A stretch of DNA of 64,000 nt. Origin: Candidatus Bariatricus faecipullorum (lineage in GTDB: Bacteria > Bacillota > Clostridia > Lachnospirales > Lachnospiraceae). Made by a program: the position numbers and the translations under genes. Location of the stretch: positions 1 to 64,000 of the forward strand of contig DWYV01000020.1 in NCBI GenBank assembly GCA_019118525.1. Reading direction: 5' to 3'. The notes beneath the pieces were generated by a model. That model was not told the origin of the DNA. It saw nothing but the letters and a program-made list of their open reading frames with translations, and did not search any database. Of this stretch, positions 14,983 through 23,861 are shown in pieces (position 1 is the first letter of the stretch; every line of letters begins with the position of its first letter).

Positions 14983-15774
14983 ATGCGTTTTCATATTATG
15001 ACACTTTTTCCGGAAATGATAGAAGCGGGCCTGAATGTCAGCATTACAGGACGGGCAGTAAAGAACGGCCTCCTGGAGATTCACGCCGTGAACATCCGGG
15101 ATTATGCCTTTAACAAACACCAGAGTGTGGACGATTATCCGTACGGCGGAGGGGCCGGTATGCTGATGCAGGCAGAACCGGTGTACCAGACCTGGCTGGC
15201 CATCTGTGATGCCATCCGCACCGCAAAAAAAGAAGAGGGCGCGGCCACGCCGGAAGAAATCCGTCCCAGAGTCGTCTACCTTTCCCCACAGGGAAAGCCG
15301 TTCACCCAGAAAATGGCGGAAGATTTAGCAAAAGAAGAGGACCTGGTGCTTCTGTGCGGGCATTACGAAGGTATCGATGAGCGGGTCCTGGAAGAGATTG
15401 TGACGGACTATGTTTCCGCAGGGGATTATGTGCTGACAGGAGGCGAGCTTCCTGCCATGATGATTGTAGATGCGGTGTCCAGGCTGATTCCTGGCGTGCT
15501 GCACAACGATGTATCGGCGGAATTCGAAAGCTTTCAGGACAGCCTTCTGGAATATCCCCAGTACTCCAGGCCGGAAGTATGGCATGGCCGGCAGGTGCCC
15601 CCCATTCTTCTGTCCGGACATCACGCCAATGTGGAAAAGTGGAGAAGAGAGCAGTCTGTCATCCGCACGGCAAAATGGAGGCCGGACCTGCTGGAACAGG
15701 CAGACCTGACAGAGGAAGAAAAGGAACTGGCCCGAAAAATACAGGAAACCCTTGCAATGGATGGAAAACTGTGA
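14983..15774 (+). CDS. trmD: tRNA (guanine-37-N1)-methyltransferase TrmD
   Basis: TrmD methylates G37 of tRNAs using SAM, preventing frameshifting. The 263-residue SPOUT enzyme shows DDYPYGGGAGM near residue 50, LLCGHYEGIDERV near 125 and the knot segment DYVLTGGELPAM near 148. It follows rimM closely in the conserved order. Confidence 0.97.
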   Translation: MRFHIMTLFPEMIEAGLNVSITGRAVKNGLLEIHAVNIRDYAFNKHQSVDDYPYGGGAGMLMQAEPVYQTWLAICDAIRTAKKEEGAATPEEIRPRVVYLSPQGKPFTQKMAEDLAKEEDLVLLCGHYEGIDERVLEEIVTDYVSAGDYVLTGGELPAMMIVDAVSRLIPGVLHNDVSAEFESFQDSLLEYPQYSRPEVWHGRQVPPILLSGHHANVEKWRREQSVIRTAKWRPDLLEQADLTEEEKELARKIQETLAMDGKL

Positions 15775-15863
15775 TAGAATATGGTACGTTGTGAGAAGAA
15801 AGAGATGGTCCTCTGATACGAACAGGTATTAAGAACGTCAAAATATGAAGGAGGTTCACACAG
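15775..15863 (+). promoter_or_regulatory. Putative L19 leader RNA region before rplS
   Basis: The 89-base gap contains a stretch reading GGTCCTCTGATACGAACAGG and then TATTAAGAACGTC before the AAGGAGG site. Firmicute rplS genes often have an L19 leader motif here for autoregulation; I infer it from position and resemblance, without a covariance-model check. Confidence 0.4.
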
Positions 15864-16211
15864 ATGAACGACATTATTAAAAACATTGAGGCTGAGCAGC
15901 TGAAGGAAAACGCTCCCCAGTTCCGTGTCGGAGACACCGTAAAAGTTTACGGAAAAATCAAAGAAGGAAACCGGGAAAGAATCCAGGTTTTTGAAGGAAC
16001 TGTTCTGAAAAGACAGGGCGGCGGAGCAAGAGAGACATTTACAGTAAGAAAGACATCCAACGGAATCGGCGTAGAAAAGACATGGCCGCTTCACTCTCCG
16101 AACGTAGAGAAGGTAGAGGTTGTCCGCAGAGGTAAAGTAAGACGTGCAAAACTGAACTACCTGAGAGGACGCGTAGGAAAGAGAGCAAAGGTAAAAGAAT
16201 TAGTAAAATAG
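15864..16211 (+). CDS. rplS: 50S ribosomal protein L19
   Basis: The 115-residue protein has the L19 features [20 protein letters not shown] and the [16 protein letters not shown] segment. L19 sits at the subunit interface. Last gene of the ylxM-ffh block, followed by a strong terminator. Confidence 0.98.
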   Translation: MNDIIKNIEAEQLKENAPQFRVGDTVKVYGKIKEGNRERIQVFEGTVLKRQGGGARETFTVRKTSNGIGVEKTWPLHSPNVEKVEVVRRGKVRRAKLNYLRGRVGKRAKVKELVK

Positions 16212-16221
16212 TAAATGTGGC

Positions 16222-16258
16222 GAGGGACAAATACGGTTACGTTTTGTCCCTCTTGTTC
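16222..16258 (+). terminator. Terminator of the ffh-rplS operon
   Basis: GAGGGACAAA and TTTGTCCCTC (16222-16231, 16243-16252) form a perfect ten-base stem with an eleven-base loop, followed by TTGTTCT. Confidence 0.8.
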
Positions 16259-16307
16259 TAACCTGGGAAAAAGAAAATCGGAATACACCGGAAGAGAGAA
16301 TGAAGAT

Positions 16308-16910
16308 ATGCGCTGGAAAACAAGAAAAGTACGCGGGAATTTGAGATTTGGCGAGGCGCCCCGGAAGCGTCTGAATCTGGACTGGGTGCCGGGTGCCCTG
16401 AAATGGCTTTTTCAGATTGCCATTGTCTGCTTTATCGCCTTTGTGGCCGTCTGGTATTTCGGGCAGCGTATCAGTGCGGTGGGAGATTCCATGAACCCGG
16501 TGCTGGAAAACGGGGACGTGGTGCTTGTAAACCGGATAGTATACGACGCCACTTCGCCCAAACGGGGAGACATTGTTGTATTCCGGCCAAACGGCAATGA
16601 GAATCTGCACGCCTACATCAAGCGGATTATCGGCCTGCCGGGAGAGACGGTGCGAATCGAAGACGATGTGATATATATAGACGGAGAACCGCTGGACGAA
16701 AGCGAATATGAGGTAACCGGTCATACGGACGCGGGGCTTGCCTCGGAAGAAATCACCCTGGCAGGGGATGAGTTTTTCGTGCTGGGGGACAACCGGGAAA
16801 ACAGCGATGACAGCCGGATAGCGGATATTGGAAATGTAAAGCGTTCGGACATCGAAGGGAAGGCATGGTTTGTCGTGTCGCCCTGGGAGCGGTTCGGATT
16901 TTTATCCTGA
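16308..16910 (+). CDS. lepB: Type I signal peptidase (first of two)
   Basis: A 200-residue S26 signal peptidase: cytoplasmic basic N-terminus, one membrane segment (about residues 31-50), then the extracellular catalytic domain with nucleophile Ser61 in GDSMNPVL, general base Lys105 in YIKRIIGLPGE, and the LGDNRENSDDSR box. It cuts signal peptides from exported proteins. The ATG at 16308 is chosen because it gives the normal short cytoplasmic tail; the binding site (AGAGAG) is weak, and the longer frame runs back through the terminator. It leads a run with a peptidase, rbgA and a second signal peptidase. Confidence 0.93.
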   Translation: MRWKTRKVRGNLRFGEAPRKRLNLDWVPGALKWLFQIAIVCFIAFVAVWYFGQRISAVGDSMNPVLENGDVVLVNRIVYDATSPKRGDIVVFRPNGNENLHAYIKRIIGLPGETVRIEDDVIYIDGEPLDESEYEVTGHTDAGLASEEITLAGDEFFVLGDNRENSDDSRIADIGNVKRSDIEGKAWFVVSPWERFGFLS

Positions 16911-16920
16911 GGAGGGGAAA

Positions 16921-17718
16921 ATGAGTAGAAAAATCATGGCCATCGGCGGCGGGGAAAACGGCGGCCTGCGCGGGGACGGAACCAGAAAGCCCTATGAAAC
17001 CGGACCCATGGACAGGGAAATCGTGAGGCTTGCCGAAAAGGAGCATCCGCATTTTCTGTTTCTGGGCCATGCGGTGCCCCCGGAAGTGCAGGAAGGCTAT
17101 TTTCAGACAATGAAATCTGTTTATGAAAAACTGGGCTGTTCCTGCCGGGACTTAAAAAGCAGGGACCTTTTCGAGAAAGACAGGGTCCGGTCGCTTGTGG
17201 AGTGGGCGGACATTATCTACGAAGGCGGCGGAAACACGCTGGACATGATAGCCCTCTGGAAAGACAGCGGTCTGGAAGTTCTTCTGCGCGACGCCTGGGA
17301 CAGGGGAACGGTTCTGTGCGGGGTGTCCGCCGGGGCCAACTGCTGGTTTCGGAAATGTTCCAGCGATTCGCTTCAGATAAAATACGGAGAGGACCAGCCG
17401 CTTATCGGGATGGACTGTCTCGGGTTCGCAGAGGGATTCTTTGTTCCCCACTGTGATGAACCGGGCCGGAAGGAAAGCGTGAAAGAACTGCTGAAAGAAG
17501 ACGGCGGAACCGGAATTCTGGTGTCCAACTGCTGTGCCCTGGAAATCGTAGACGACAGGTACCGTCTGCTGGTAAGCGACGGCTCCCGTTACCAGATACG
17601 TCCTTATGCACAGAAAGCATTCTGGCAGGGAAATCAGTATCTGGAATCTCCGCTGGATGACACGCCGGAATGGAAACCGCTGGAAGACCTGCAAAGCAGG
17701 GAGAACCGGCATTTTTAA
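16921..17718 (+). CDS. S51-family peptidase (peptidase E-like)
   Basis: A 265-residue protein related to peptidase E and cyanophycinase-type S51 serine peptidases. The nucleophile elbow is GVSAGANCWF (about residue 138), and the conserved YEGGGNTLDM lies near residue 100. Peptidase E removes N-terminal Asp from dipeptides; this shorter-motif Gram-positive relative may have a different specificity. TGAGGAGGGGAAA precedes the ATG, ten bases after the signal peptidase gene, so they are probably cotranscribed. Confidence 0.87.
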   Translation: MSRKIMAIGGGENGGLRGDGTRKPYETGPMDREIVRLAEKEHPHFLFLGHAVPPEVQEGYFQTMKSVYEKLGCSCRDLKSRDLFEKDRVRSLVEWADIIYEGGGNTLDMIALWKDSGLEVLLRDAWDRGTVLCGVSAGANCWFRKCSSDSLQIKYGEDQPLIGMDCLGFAEGFFVPHCDEPGRKESVKELLKEDGGTGILVSNCCALEIVDDRYRLLVSDGSRYQIRPYAQKAFWQGNQYLESPLDDTPEWKPLEDLQSRENRHF

Positions 17719-17740
17719 AAACAAAAAGGAAGTAACCATT

Positions 17741-18619
17741 ATGGAACAGAATACAACAAAAAGCAGCATTAACTGGTATCCCGGCCATATGACAAAGGCC
17801 CGGCGCATGATGCAGGAAAACATGAAGCTGATTGATTTAATGGTAGAGCTGGTGGACGCCCGGATTCCCATGAGCAGCCGAAATCCGGATATTGACTCCA
17901 TGGCGCGCCAGAAGGCCCGGATGATTGTCCTGAACAAGGCGGATCTGGCCGATGAAAGGCAGAACGACGCCTGGGTTGCGTATTTCCGGAATCAGGGATT
18001 TTCTGTCGTGAAAGTGAATTCCAGAAAAGGCGGCGGACTGAAGACCGTACAGAGCGTCATTCAGGAGGCCTGCCGGGAAAAGACAGAACGGGACAGAAGA
18101 CGGGGAATCCTGAACCGTCCCGTGCGGGCCATGGTGGCCGGAATTCCCAATGTGGGGAAATCCACGTTTATCAACAGCCTGGCTGGAAAGGCCTGTACGA
18201 AGACAGGAAATAAGCCCGGGGTTACCAGGGGCAAACAGTGGATCCGGCTGAATAAAAATGTAGAACTTCTGGATACGCCGGGAATTCTCTGGCCGAAGTT
18301 TGAAGACCGGCAAGTGGGCGAACATCTGGCCATGACCGGTTCCATCCGGGACGAGATTCTGAATCAGGAGGAACTTGCCACCGGGCTTATCCGTTTTCTG
18401 ACGGACCGCTATCCGGGAATTCTGCAGGAGAAGTATTCCGTTACAGAGACGGAAGACGTGTATGCCTGCCTGAAAGAAATCGCCAGGAACCGGAACTGTC
18501 TGCTGAAAGCAGGCGAACTGGATTATGACAAAGCGGCCTCCATCCTGCTGGACGACTTCCGGAACGGACGGCTTGGCCGGATTACCATAGAAACGGTGGA
18601 GGATTATCAGAATGAGTGA
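17741..18619 (+). CDS. rbgA: Ribosome biogenesis GTPase RbgA (YlqF)
   Basis: RbgA is a circularly permuted GTPase needed for late 50S assembly. The permuted order is seen directly: G4 LNKADLAD (about residue 68) comes before G1 GIPNVGKSTF (about 137) and G3 DTPGILWPKF (about 182). The N-terminal INWYPGHMTKARR is the family hallmark. The ATG at 17741 follows AAAAAGGAAGTAACCATT. Its end overlaps the next signal peptidase gene by eight bases. Confidence 0.96.
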   Translation: MEQNTTKSSINWYPGHMTKARRMMQENMKLIDLMVELVDARIPMSSRNPDIDSMARQKARMIVLNKADLADERQNDAWVAYFRNQGFSVVKVNSRKGGGLKTVQSVIQEACREKTERDRRRGILNRPVRAMVAGIPNVGKSTFINSLAGKACTKTGNKPGVTRGKQWIRLNKNVELLDTPGILWPKFEDRQVGEHLAMTGSIRDEILNQEELATGLIRFLTDRYPGILQEKYSVTETEDVYACLKEIARNRNCLLKAGELDYDKAASILLDDFRNGRLGRITIETVEDYQNE

Positions 18620-19196
18620 GGACAGAAAAGAAACGGAAACGGAGAACGAAGGAAAAAAACGGAGTGCGGGAAGAGAGCTTCTGAGCTGGATTCTGTATAT
18701 CCTTCTGGTGATTGCCCTGACCTGGTTTGTCATTACTTTTATCGGACAGCGCACCAGAGTGGAAGGGCATTCCATGGAAACTACCTTAAGTGACGGGGAC
18801 AATCTGATTGTGGATAAACTGACCTATCATTTTACGGACCCAAAACGGTATGACGTGATTGTTTTCCCCTATCAGCATGCCGAAAATACCTATTATATCA
18901 AACGGATTATCGGCCTTCCTGGAGAAACGGTGCAGGTAAAGACCGACGGTTATGTCTATATTAACGGGGAACGGCTGGACGAACATTTCGGGGCAGAGCT
19001 GATGGAAGACCCGGGGATAGCAGCGGAGGAAATCCAGCTCGGGGAAAATGAATACTTTGTGCTGGGAGATAACCGTAACCACAGTTCGGACAGCAGAGAC
19101 CCGAGCGTGGGCATCCTGACCCGGGACCAGATTATTGGCCGGGCATGGCTGCGTATCTATCCCTTTAACAAAATCGGCTTTGTGCCTCACGAATAG
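18612..19196 (+). CDS. lepB: Type I signal peptidase (second of two)
   Basis: A 194-residue S26 signal peptidase with an acidic/basic cytoplasmic tail, one membrane helix (about residues 24-43), Ser54 in GHSMETTL, Lys97 in YIKRIIGLPGE and LGDNRNHSSDSRDP. It overlaps rbgA by eight bases. It is clearly paralogous to the enzyme at 16308-16910, with which it shares the catalytic box but not the tail; two or more type I signal peptidases are common in Gram-positives. The rbgA-lepB-rnhB order is conserved in clostridia. Confidence 0.95.
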   Translation: MSEDRKETETENEGKKRSAGRELLSWILYILLVIALTWFVITFIGQRTRVEGHSMETTLSDGDNLIVDKLTYHFTDPKRYDVIVFPYQHAENTYYIKRIIGLPGETVQVKTDGYVYINGERLDEHFGAELMEDPGIAAEEIQLGENEYFVLGDNRNHSSDSRDPSVGILTRDQIIGRAWLRIYPFNKIGFVPHE

Positions 19197-19212
19197 CAGG
19201 GAAGAGTAAACA

Positions 19213-19977
19213 ATGGAGAAACAGAAAACCATACGGGAAATCGAACAGGAATTTTCAGAAGGCCGGGAAGACCGGAATCTTCTTTATGAGCGGTACTCCG
19301 GGGATACCCGAAGCGGTGTGCAGAAACTGCTGGCAAAGTACCATCGCCAGGATGCGGCGGAGGAAAAGGAAACCAGAAGACTGGAGCAGATGTGTATTTA
19401 TGAAAAAAAATATGCCAGCCGGGGCGTTATCTGCGGAATTGACGAGGCCGGAAGAGGGCCGCTTGCAGGTCCCGTGGTGGCCGCGGCCGTCATTCTCCCG
19501 GCGGGATGTGTCATCCGGGGCGTCAACGATTCCAAAAAGCTGTCCCCCGCGAAGCGGGAGGCCCTTTACGGGGAAATCATGGACACCGCTCTTTCCGTGG
19601 GCGTAGGCATGGCAGGCCCTGCGGTGATTGACGAGATAAATATTCTTCAGGCCACATACCAGGCCATGCGGCAGGCGGTATCCGCCCTTTCCCTGAGACC
19701 GGATGTTCTCCTGAACGATGCCGTGCGGATTCCGGAACTGGATATTTACCAGGTTCCCATTATCAAAGGCGACGCAAAAAGCATTTCCATCGCGGCAGCC
19801 AGCATTATCGCCAAGGTAACCAGGGACCGCCTGATGGTGGAATATGACCGGATTATGCCGGAGTACGGATTCGCCTCCCATAAAGGATACGGTTCGGCAG
19901 AACACATCCAGGCGTTGAAACGGCTGGGCCCTTCGCCCATTCACCGAAAAAGTTTTATTTCACACTTCCTGTCGTGA
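19213..19977 (+). CDS. rnhB: Ribonuclease HII
   Basis: RNase HII removes RNA from RNA/DNA hybrids and single misincorporated ribonucleotides. The active site Asp-Glu is in CGIDEAGRGPLAGPV (about residue 77) and the third Asp in VLLNDAV; SHKGYGSAEHIQAL follows near the end. At 254 residues it has the usual Gram-positive N-terminal helical extension. It starts 16 bases after the signal peptidase gene. Confidence 0.97.
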   Translation: MEKQKTIREIEQEFSEGREDRNLLYERYSGDTRSGVQKLLAKYHRQDAAEEKETRRLEQMCIYEKKYASRGVICGIDEAGRGPLAGPVVAAAVILPAGCVIRGVNDSKKLSPAKREALYGEIMDTALSVGVGMAGPAVIDEINILQATYQAMRQAVSALSLRPDVLLNDAVRIPELDIYQVPIIKGDAKSISIAAASIIAKVTRDRLMVEYDRIMPEYGFASHKGYGSAEHIQALKRLGPSPIHRKSFISHFLS

Positions 19978-19986
19978 AACCTCTCC

Positions 19987-20015
19987 TTTACATTTCCGGA
20001 AGCACTTATTATAAT
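19987..20015 (+). promoter_or_regulatory. Promoter of yraN-pgeF
   Basis: TTTACA (19987-19992) and a perfect TATAAT (20010-20015) are 17 bases apart, just after the rnhB stop. It probably gives an independent transcript. Confidence 0.65.
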
Positions 20016-20069
20016 AAAGAAATAAGAAAGAGAGCTGTGTGTGAGACGCCAGGCGGCGGAACACGAAAC

Positions 20070-20435
20070 TTGAAGAAACAGAGAAAAAATCAGAGGGAGA
20101 CCGGCGCTTTTTATGAAAGAATGGCCGGATGCTTCCTGGAACAGCGCGGATACCGGATTCTGGAATACAATTACCGGTGTCCTTTTTCAGAAATTGATAT
20201 TGTTGCACAGCAGAACGGGGTGCTGGTTTTCTGCGAAGTAAAATACAGAGCCGGAAAAGGCGCGGGTTCTGCCCTGGAAGCGGTAAATCCTAAAAAACAG
20301 CGGCGTATTTCAAAAGCGGCCCTGTTTTACATCAGTCAGCGGAGGCCTTCCCTGACAGAATACCGTTTTGATGTGATTGGAATTGAGGATGGAAAAGTAC
20401 GGGTCATCCCGGATGCTTTTCCTTTTTGTGGATAA
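20070..20435 (+). CDS. YraN/UPF0102 family protein
   Basis: A 121-residue protein of the UPF0102 family, a small restriction-endonuclease-like fold usually next to rnhB. Motifs: RETGAFYERMAGCFLEQRGY, NYRCPFSEIDIVAQ with the conserved Glu-x-Asp, and FCEVKYRAGKG. The start is uncertain: TTG at 20070 yields the family-typical N-terminus but a weak binding site; GTG at 20037 would add 11 residues. Function is not established, though nuclease activity is suspected from the fold. Confidence 0.85.
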   Translation: MKKQRKNQRETGAFYERMAGCFLEQRGYRILEYNYRCPFSEIDIVAQQNGVLVFCEVKYRAGKGAGSALEAVNPKKQRRISKAALFYISQRRPSLTEYRFDVIGIEDGKVRVIPDAFPFCG

Positions 20436-20446
20436 AAGGAGCAGTT

Positions 20447-21307
20447 ATGAATCAGATACTGAAATACCGGATGGGAACAAAAGTCCCCGTCTCCAGAATG
20501 TCCGGCAGCGTCCGTTACCTGACTTTCCCGCTTCTGGAAAAAAACGGTCTGGTAAAGCACGGGATTTCCACCCGGGAAGGCGGAGTCAGCCAGGGCATTT
20601 ATGCTACCATGAATCTGAGTTTTACCAGCGGTGACAGCCCGGACTGTGTAAGGGAAAATTATAACAGAATCGGAGCTGCGCTCGGCATTCCCGTGGAACG
20701 GATGGTCTGCACGCAGCAGACCCACACGGTAAATGTCCGGAAGGTGACAGAAGAAGACTGCGGGAAAGGCGTCGTGAAAGAGAGGGATTATACCGGTGTG
20801 GACGGACTTGTGACCAATATTCCGGGAATCTGCCTGGTCACCTTTTATGCGGACTGTGTTCCCCTTCTGTTCGTAGATCCGGTTCACAGAGCCATTGGCG
20901 CCTGTCATTCCGGCTGGAGGGGAACGGTCCGGAAGATGGGAGAAGTGACTTTGAAAAAGATGTCGGAATATTACGGAACCAGACCGGAAGATGTGGTGGC
21001 TGCCATCGGCCCTTCCATCTGCCAGGACTGTTATGAAGTCAGTCAGGATGTGGCGGAGGAGTTTGCCCTTGCATTCCCGGCGCACAGCGGGGAGGAGACC
21101 CTGATGTACCGGAAACCGGACGGCAAATACCAGCTGAATCTCTGGCGGGCCAATGAACTGGTGCTGCTGGAAGCCGGTGTACGCCCGGAACATCTGGAAA
21201 TCACGGATCTTTGTACCTGCTGCAACCCGGAACTTCTGTTCTCGCACCGGGCCTCGGCAGGAAAAAGGGGAAATCTGGGCGCATTTCTCGCCCTGAAAGA
21301 AGCATAG
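20447..21307 (+). CDS. pgeF: Peptidoglycan editing factor PgeF (YfiH/YlmD family)
   Basis: A 286-residue member of the multicopper-oxidase-like laccase-domain family now known to edit peptidoglycan precursors by removing wrongly added L-Ser. Metal and active-site motifs are TQQTHTVNV (about 92), FYADCVPLL (about 134), CHSGWRGTV (about 156) and SICQDCYEV. AAAAGGAGCAGTT precedes the ATG at 20447, twelve bases after yraN. Confidence 0.9.
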   Translation: MNQILKYRMGTKVPVSRMSGSVRYLTFPLLEKNGLVKHGISTREGGVSQGIYATMNLSFTSGDSPDCVRENYNRIGAALGIPVERMVCTQQTHTVNVRKVTEEDCGKGVVKERDYTGVDGLVTNIPGICLVTFYADCVPLLFVDPVHRAIGACHSGWRGTVRKMGEVTLKKMSEYYGTRPEDVVAAIGPSICQDCYEVSQDVAEEFALAFPAHSGEETLMYRKPDGKYQLNLWRANELVLLEAGVRPEHLEITDLCTCCNPELLFSHRASAGKRGNLGAFLALKEA

Positions 21308-21335
21308 AAAAGACAGTGGAAAGGGAGGACATAAC

Positions 21336-22226
21336 ATGGAGGAAAACAGTGCCGCACAGGCAGTAGAATCTACAGTGGAAGAAACGGTACAGTCTGTGGG
21401 ACAGCTGCAACAGTTCCTTCAGGACCGCATGCCGGATATGATTGCTTTCGGTATCCGGGTTCTGCTGGCGCTGCTCGTGTTTTTTGCCGGCCATCAGCTG
21501 ATTAAATGGGTCCGGAAACTGGTACGCAGGTCCATGGAACGGGCCGGCTCGGATACAGGAATCCGGCAGTTTGTGGATTCCCTGATGAAGTACGGACTTC
21601 ACATTCTTCTGGTGATTCTGATAGCTAACAGTCTGGGTGTGGAATCGGCCTCGGTTGCCGCTCTGCTGGCGTCTGGAGGCGTCGGCATCAGCCTTGCGCT
21701 CCAGGGGAGCCTTTCCAATCTGGCCGGAGGATTTCTGATACTGATTCTGAAGCCCTTTGTGGTAGGGGATTACATTATAGAAGACACGTATAAAAATGAG
21801 GGAACCGTGACGGAGATTCAGATTTTTTACACACGGCTTGCCACGGTGGATAACCAGACCATCGTGATTCCCAACGGAACCCTCGCCAACGCCAGCCTCA
21901 CCAACATGACGAATATGGATTACCGCCAGCTGAATCTGCGGGTAAGTATTTCCTATGAGGCGGATTTGAGGACGGCGAAAAAGCTCCTGGAGGAACTGCT
22001 GCTGGAAGACGACTGCGTGATGAAGGAAAGGGAGCATAATGTATTTGTGGACAGTCTGGGAGAGAGCGCGGTCGTGCTGGGATGCCGCGGCTGGGTCCGC
22101 ACGGAGGATTACTGGCCTACCCGTTGGAGACTCCTGGAAGCGATTAAGCTCACCCTGGATGATAATGGTATTGAAATTCCATACCAGCAGATGAACATTC
22201 ATATTAAAGGAGGAGAAAAGGTATGA
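21336..22226 (+). CDS. Small-conductance mechanosensitive channel (MscS family)
   Basis: MscS channels open under membrane tension to release solutes after osmotic downshock. The 296-residue protein has three membrane helices (about 25-48, 65-90 and the pore helix 100-125 with ASGGVGISLALQGSLSNLAGG) followed by the soluble beta and alpha/beta domains containing VVGDYIIEDT and VTEIQIFYTRLATVDNQ. GGAGGACATAAC is the binding site. It overlaps the pyrophosphatase gene by four bases. Confidence 0.94.
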   Translation: MEENSAAQAVESTVEETVQSVGQLQQFLQDRMPDMIAFGIRVLLALLVFFAGHQLIKWVRKLVRRSMERAGSDTGIRQFVDSLMKYGLHILLVILIANSLGVESASVAALLASGGVGISLALQGSLSNLAGGFLILILKPFVVGDYIIEDTYKNEGTVTEIQIFYTRLATVDNQTIVIPNGTLANASLTNMTNMDYRQLNLRVSISYEADLRTAKKLLEELLLEDDCVMKEREHNVFVDSLGESAVVLGCRGWVRTEDYWPTRWRLLEAIKLTLDDNGIEIPYQQMNIHIKGGEKV

Positions 22227-22756
22227 ATATCTGGCACGACATCAATCCGGACCGAATTTATCCCACTGATTTTATCGCAGTCGTAGAGATTCCAAAGGGG
22301 AGCAAGAAAAAATACGAACTGGACAAGGAGACCGGTCTGATTATCCTGGACCGGATTCTCTACACATCCACACACTATCCGATGAACTACGGGTTTATTC
22401 CCCGTACATACGGAGACGACAAAGATCCGCTGGACGTTCTTGTGCTCTGTTCAGAGCCTCTGGAACCGCTGACTCTGGTACGCTGCTATCCGATAGGGGT
22501 TATGAAAATGCATGACAACGGAATGGGAGATGAAAAGATTATCGCCATTCCCTACAGCGACCCGACCTATATGGGCTACACGGATATTTCCGAGCTGCCC
22601 AAGCATATTTTCCAGGAGCTGAAGCATTTCTTCAGTATTTACAAAGAACTGGAAGAAAAAGACACGGTAGTAGAGCAGTTCGGCGGCGCCATCGACGCAG
22701 TCAGTGTCATCGAGAAAGCTATTACAAGTTACAACGAAAAGTTTGTAAAAGAGTAA
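22223..22756 (+). CDS. ppa: Inorganic pyrophosphatase (family I)
   Basis: A 177-residue soluble pyrophosphatase that hydrolyses PPi to phosphate. The metal-binding signature is DDKDPLDVLVL (about residue 70), preceded by YPMNYGFIPRTYGDD. The ATG shares ATGA with the mscS stop, and GGAGG lies in the mscS end, indicating coupled translation. The pairing with an osmotic channel gene has no obvious functional reason. Confidence 0.93.
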   Translation: MNIWHDINPDRIYPTDFIAVVEIPKGSKKKYELDKETGLIILDRILYTSTHYPMNYGFIPRTYGDDKDPLDVLVLCSEPLEPLTLVRCYPIGVMKMHDNGMGDEKIIAIPYSDPTYMGYTDISELPKHIFQELKHFFSIYKELEEKDTVVEQFGGAIDAVSVIEKAITSYNEKFVKE

Positions 22757-22794
22757 GCGGCTGAAAAATAATCAGGGAAGGCAGGAACCCGGAT

Positions 22795-23361
22795 ATGAGG
22801 GTAATAGCGGGAAAGGCAAGAAGAATACAGTTAAAGACCGTACCCGGCATGGCCACCAGGCCCACGACGGACCGGATTAAGGAGACCCTTTTTAACATGC
22901 TGGCTCCGGGGCTTTATGACTGCCGGTTTCTGGACCTGTTTGCCGGAAGCGGGGCCATTGGAATTGAGGCGCTGAGCAGAGGAGCCAGAGAGGCCGTCTT
23001 TGTAGAGAAAAGCCCCCAGGCCGCCGCATGTATCCGGGATAATCTGAAAGCCACCCGGCTGGAAGGACAGGCCCGGATTATCCGGGAAGACGTTTTCCAG
23101 GCACTGGAACGGCTGAAGGGCGGAGAGCCTTTTGACTATATCTTCCTGGATCCGCCTTACCGGAACATGCTGGAAGAGGAAGTGCTGGGAGCACTGAAAG
23201 GCGCCTCCCTTCTGGCGGAAGACGGAGTGATTATTATAGAGGCCTCCAAGGATACCGGCTTTTCCTGGCTGGAAGAACTGGGATACACGCTGGTCAAAAG
23301 AAAAGAATATAAAACCAATGTACATGTATTTGTAAAACAGGAGGAAACCAGCCATGGTTAA
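22795..23361 (+). CDS. rsmD: 16S rRNA (guanine-966-N2)-methyltransferase RsmD
   Basis: RsmD methylates G966 of 16S rRNA. The 188-residue protein opens [13 protein letters not shown], has the SAM motif [20 protein letters not shown] (about residue 41) and the catalytic DPPY motif (FLDPPYRN, about residue 118). Equivalent to B. subtilis ylbH, and like it followed by coaD, here with an eight-base overlap. Confidence 0.96.
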   Translation: MRVIAGKARRIQLKTVPGMATRPTTDRIKETLFNMLAPGLYDCRFLDLFAGSGAIGIEALSRGAREAVFVEKSPQAAACIRDNLKATRLEGQARIIREDVFQALERLKGGEPFDYIFLDPPYRNMLEEEVLGALKGASLLAEDGVIIIEASKDTGFSWLEELGYTLVKRKEYKTNVHVFVKQEETSHG

Positions 23362-23833
23362 GGCAGTATATCCGGGAAGTTTTGACCCGGTTACTTTCGG
23401 ACATCTGGACATCATCAGGCGGAGCTGTGCATTTGCCGACGAAGTGATTGTCGGAGTTCTGAATAATAAGGCAAAAAGCCCGTTGTTTTCTGTAGAAGAA
23501 CGTGTTAAAATGTTAAGGGAAGTGACAAAAGAACTTACAAAAGTAAAAGTGATTCCTTTTGAAGGACTTCTTGTCGAATTTGCGAAACAGAACCAGGCAA
23601 ATATTGTCGTTCGCGGACTTCGGGCGATTACGGATTTTGAATACGAATTGCAGATGGCGCAGACGAACCATAAACTGGAACCGCAGATTGAGACGATGTT
23701 CCTCACCACACGACTGGAATACTCTTACTTAAGTTCCACCATCGTGAAAGAAGTCGCCGCTTTCGGAGGGGATATATCACAGTTTGTGCCGGAGGCCGTG
23801 ATTGAGATGATGAAAGAAAAAATGCCGCAGTAG
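23354..23833 (+). CDS. coaD: Phosphopantetheine adenylyltransferase CoaD
   Basis: CoaD makes dephospho-CoA from 4'-phosphopantetheine and ATP. The 159-residue protein shows [16 protein letters not shown] (about residue 7), the [15 protein letters not shown] segment (about 88) and [13 protein letters not shown] (about 121), all family hallmarks. CAGGAGGAAACCAGCC inside rsmD is its binding site. Confidence 0.98.
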   Translation: MVKAVYPGSFDPVTFGHLDIIRRSCAFADEVIVGVLNNKAKSPLFSVEERVKMLREVTKELTKVKVIPFEGLLVEFAKQNQANIVVRGLRAITDFEYELQMAQTNHKLEPQIETMFLTTRLEYSYLSSTIVKEVAAFGGDISQFVPEAVIEMMKEKMPQ

Positions 23834-23861
23834 TTTCCGCGGCAGAAGGAGAGTGTAAATT

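Noticed and set aside
20426..21337. Long opposite-strand ORFs across pgeF, mscS, his and other genes
   Set aside because: They mirror strong forward genes with recognised motifs; their translations are low-complexity Pro/His/Phe-rich shadows without homology or ribosome binding sites.
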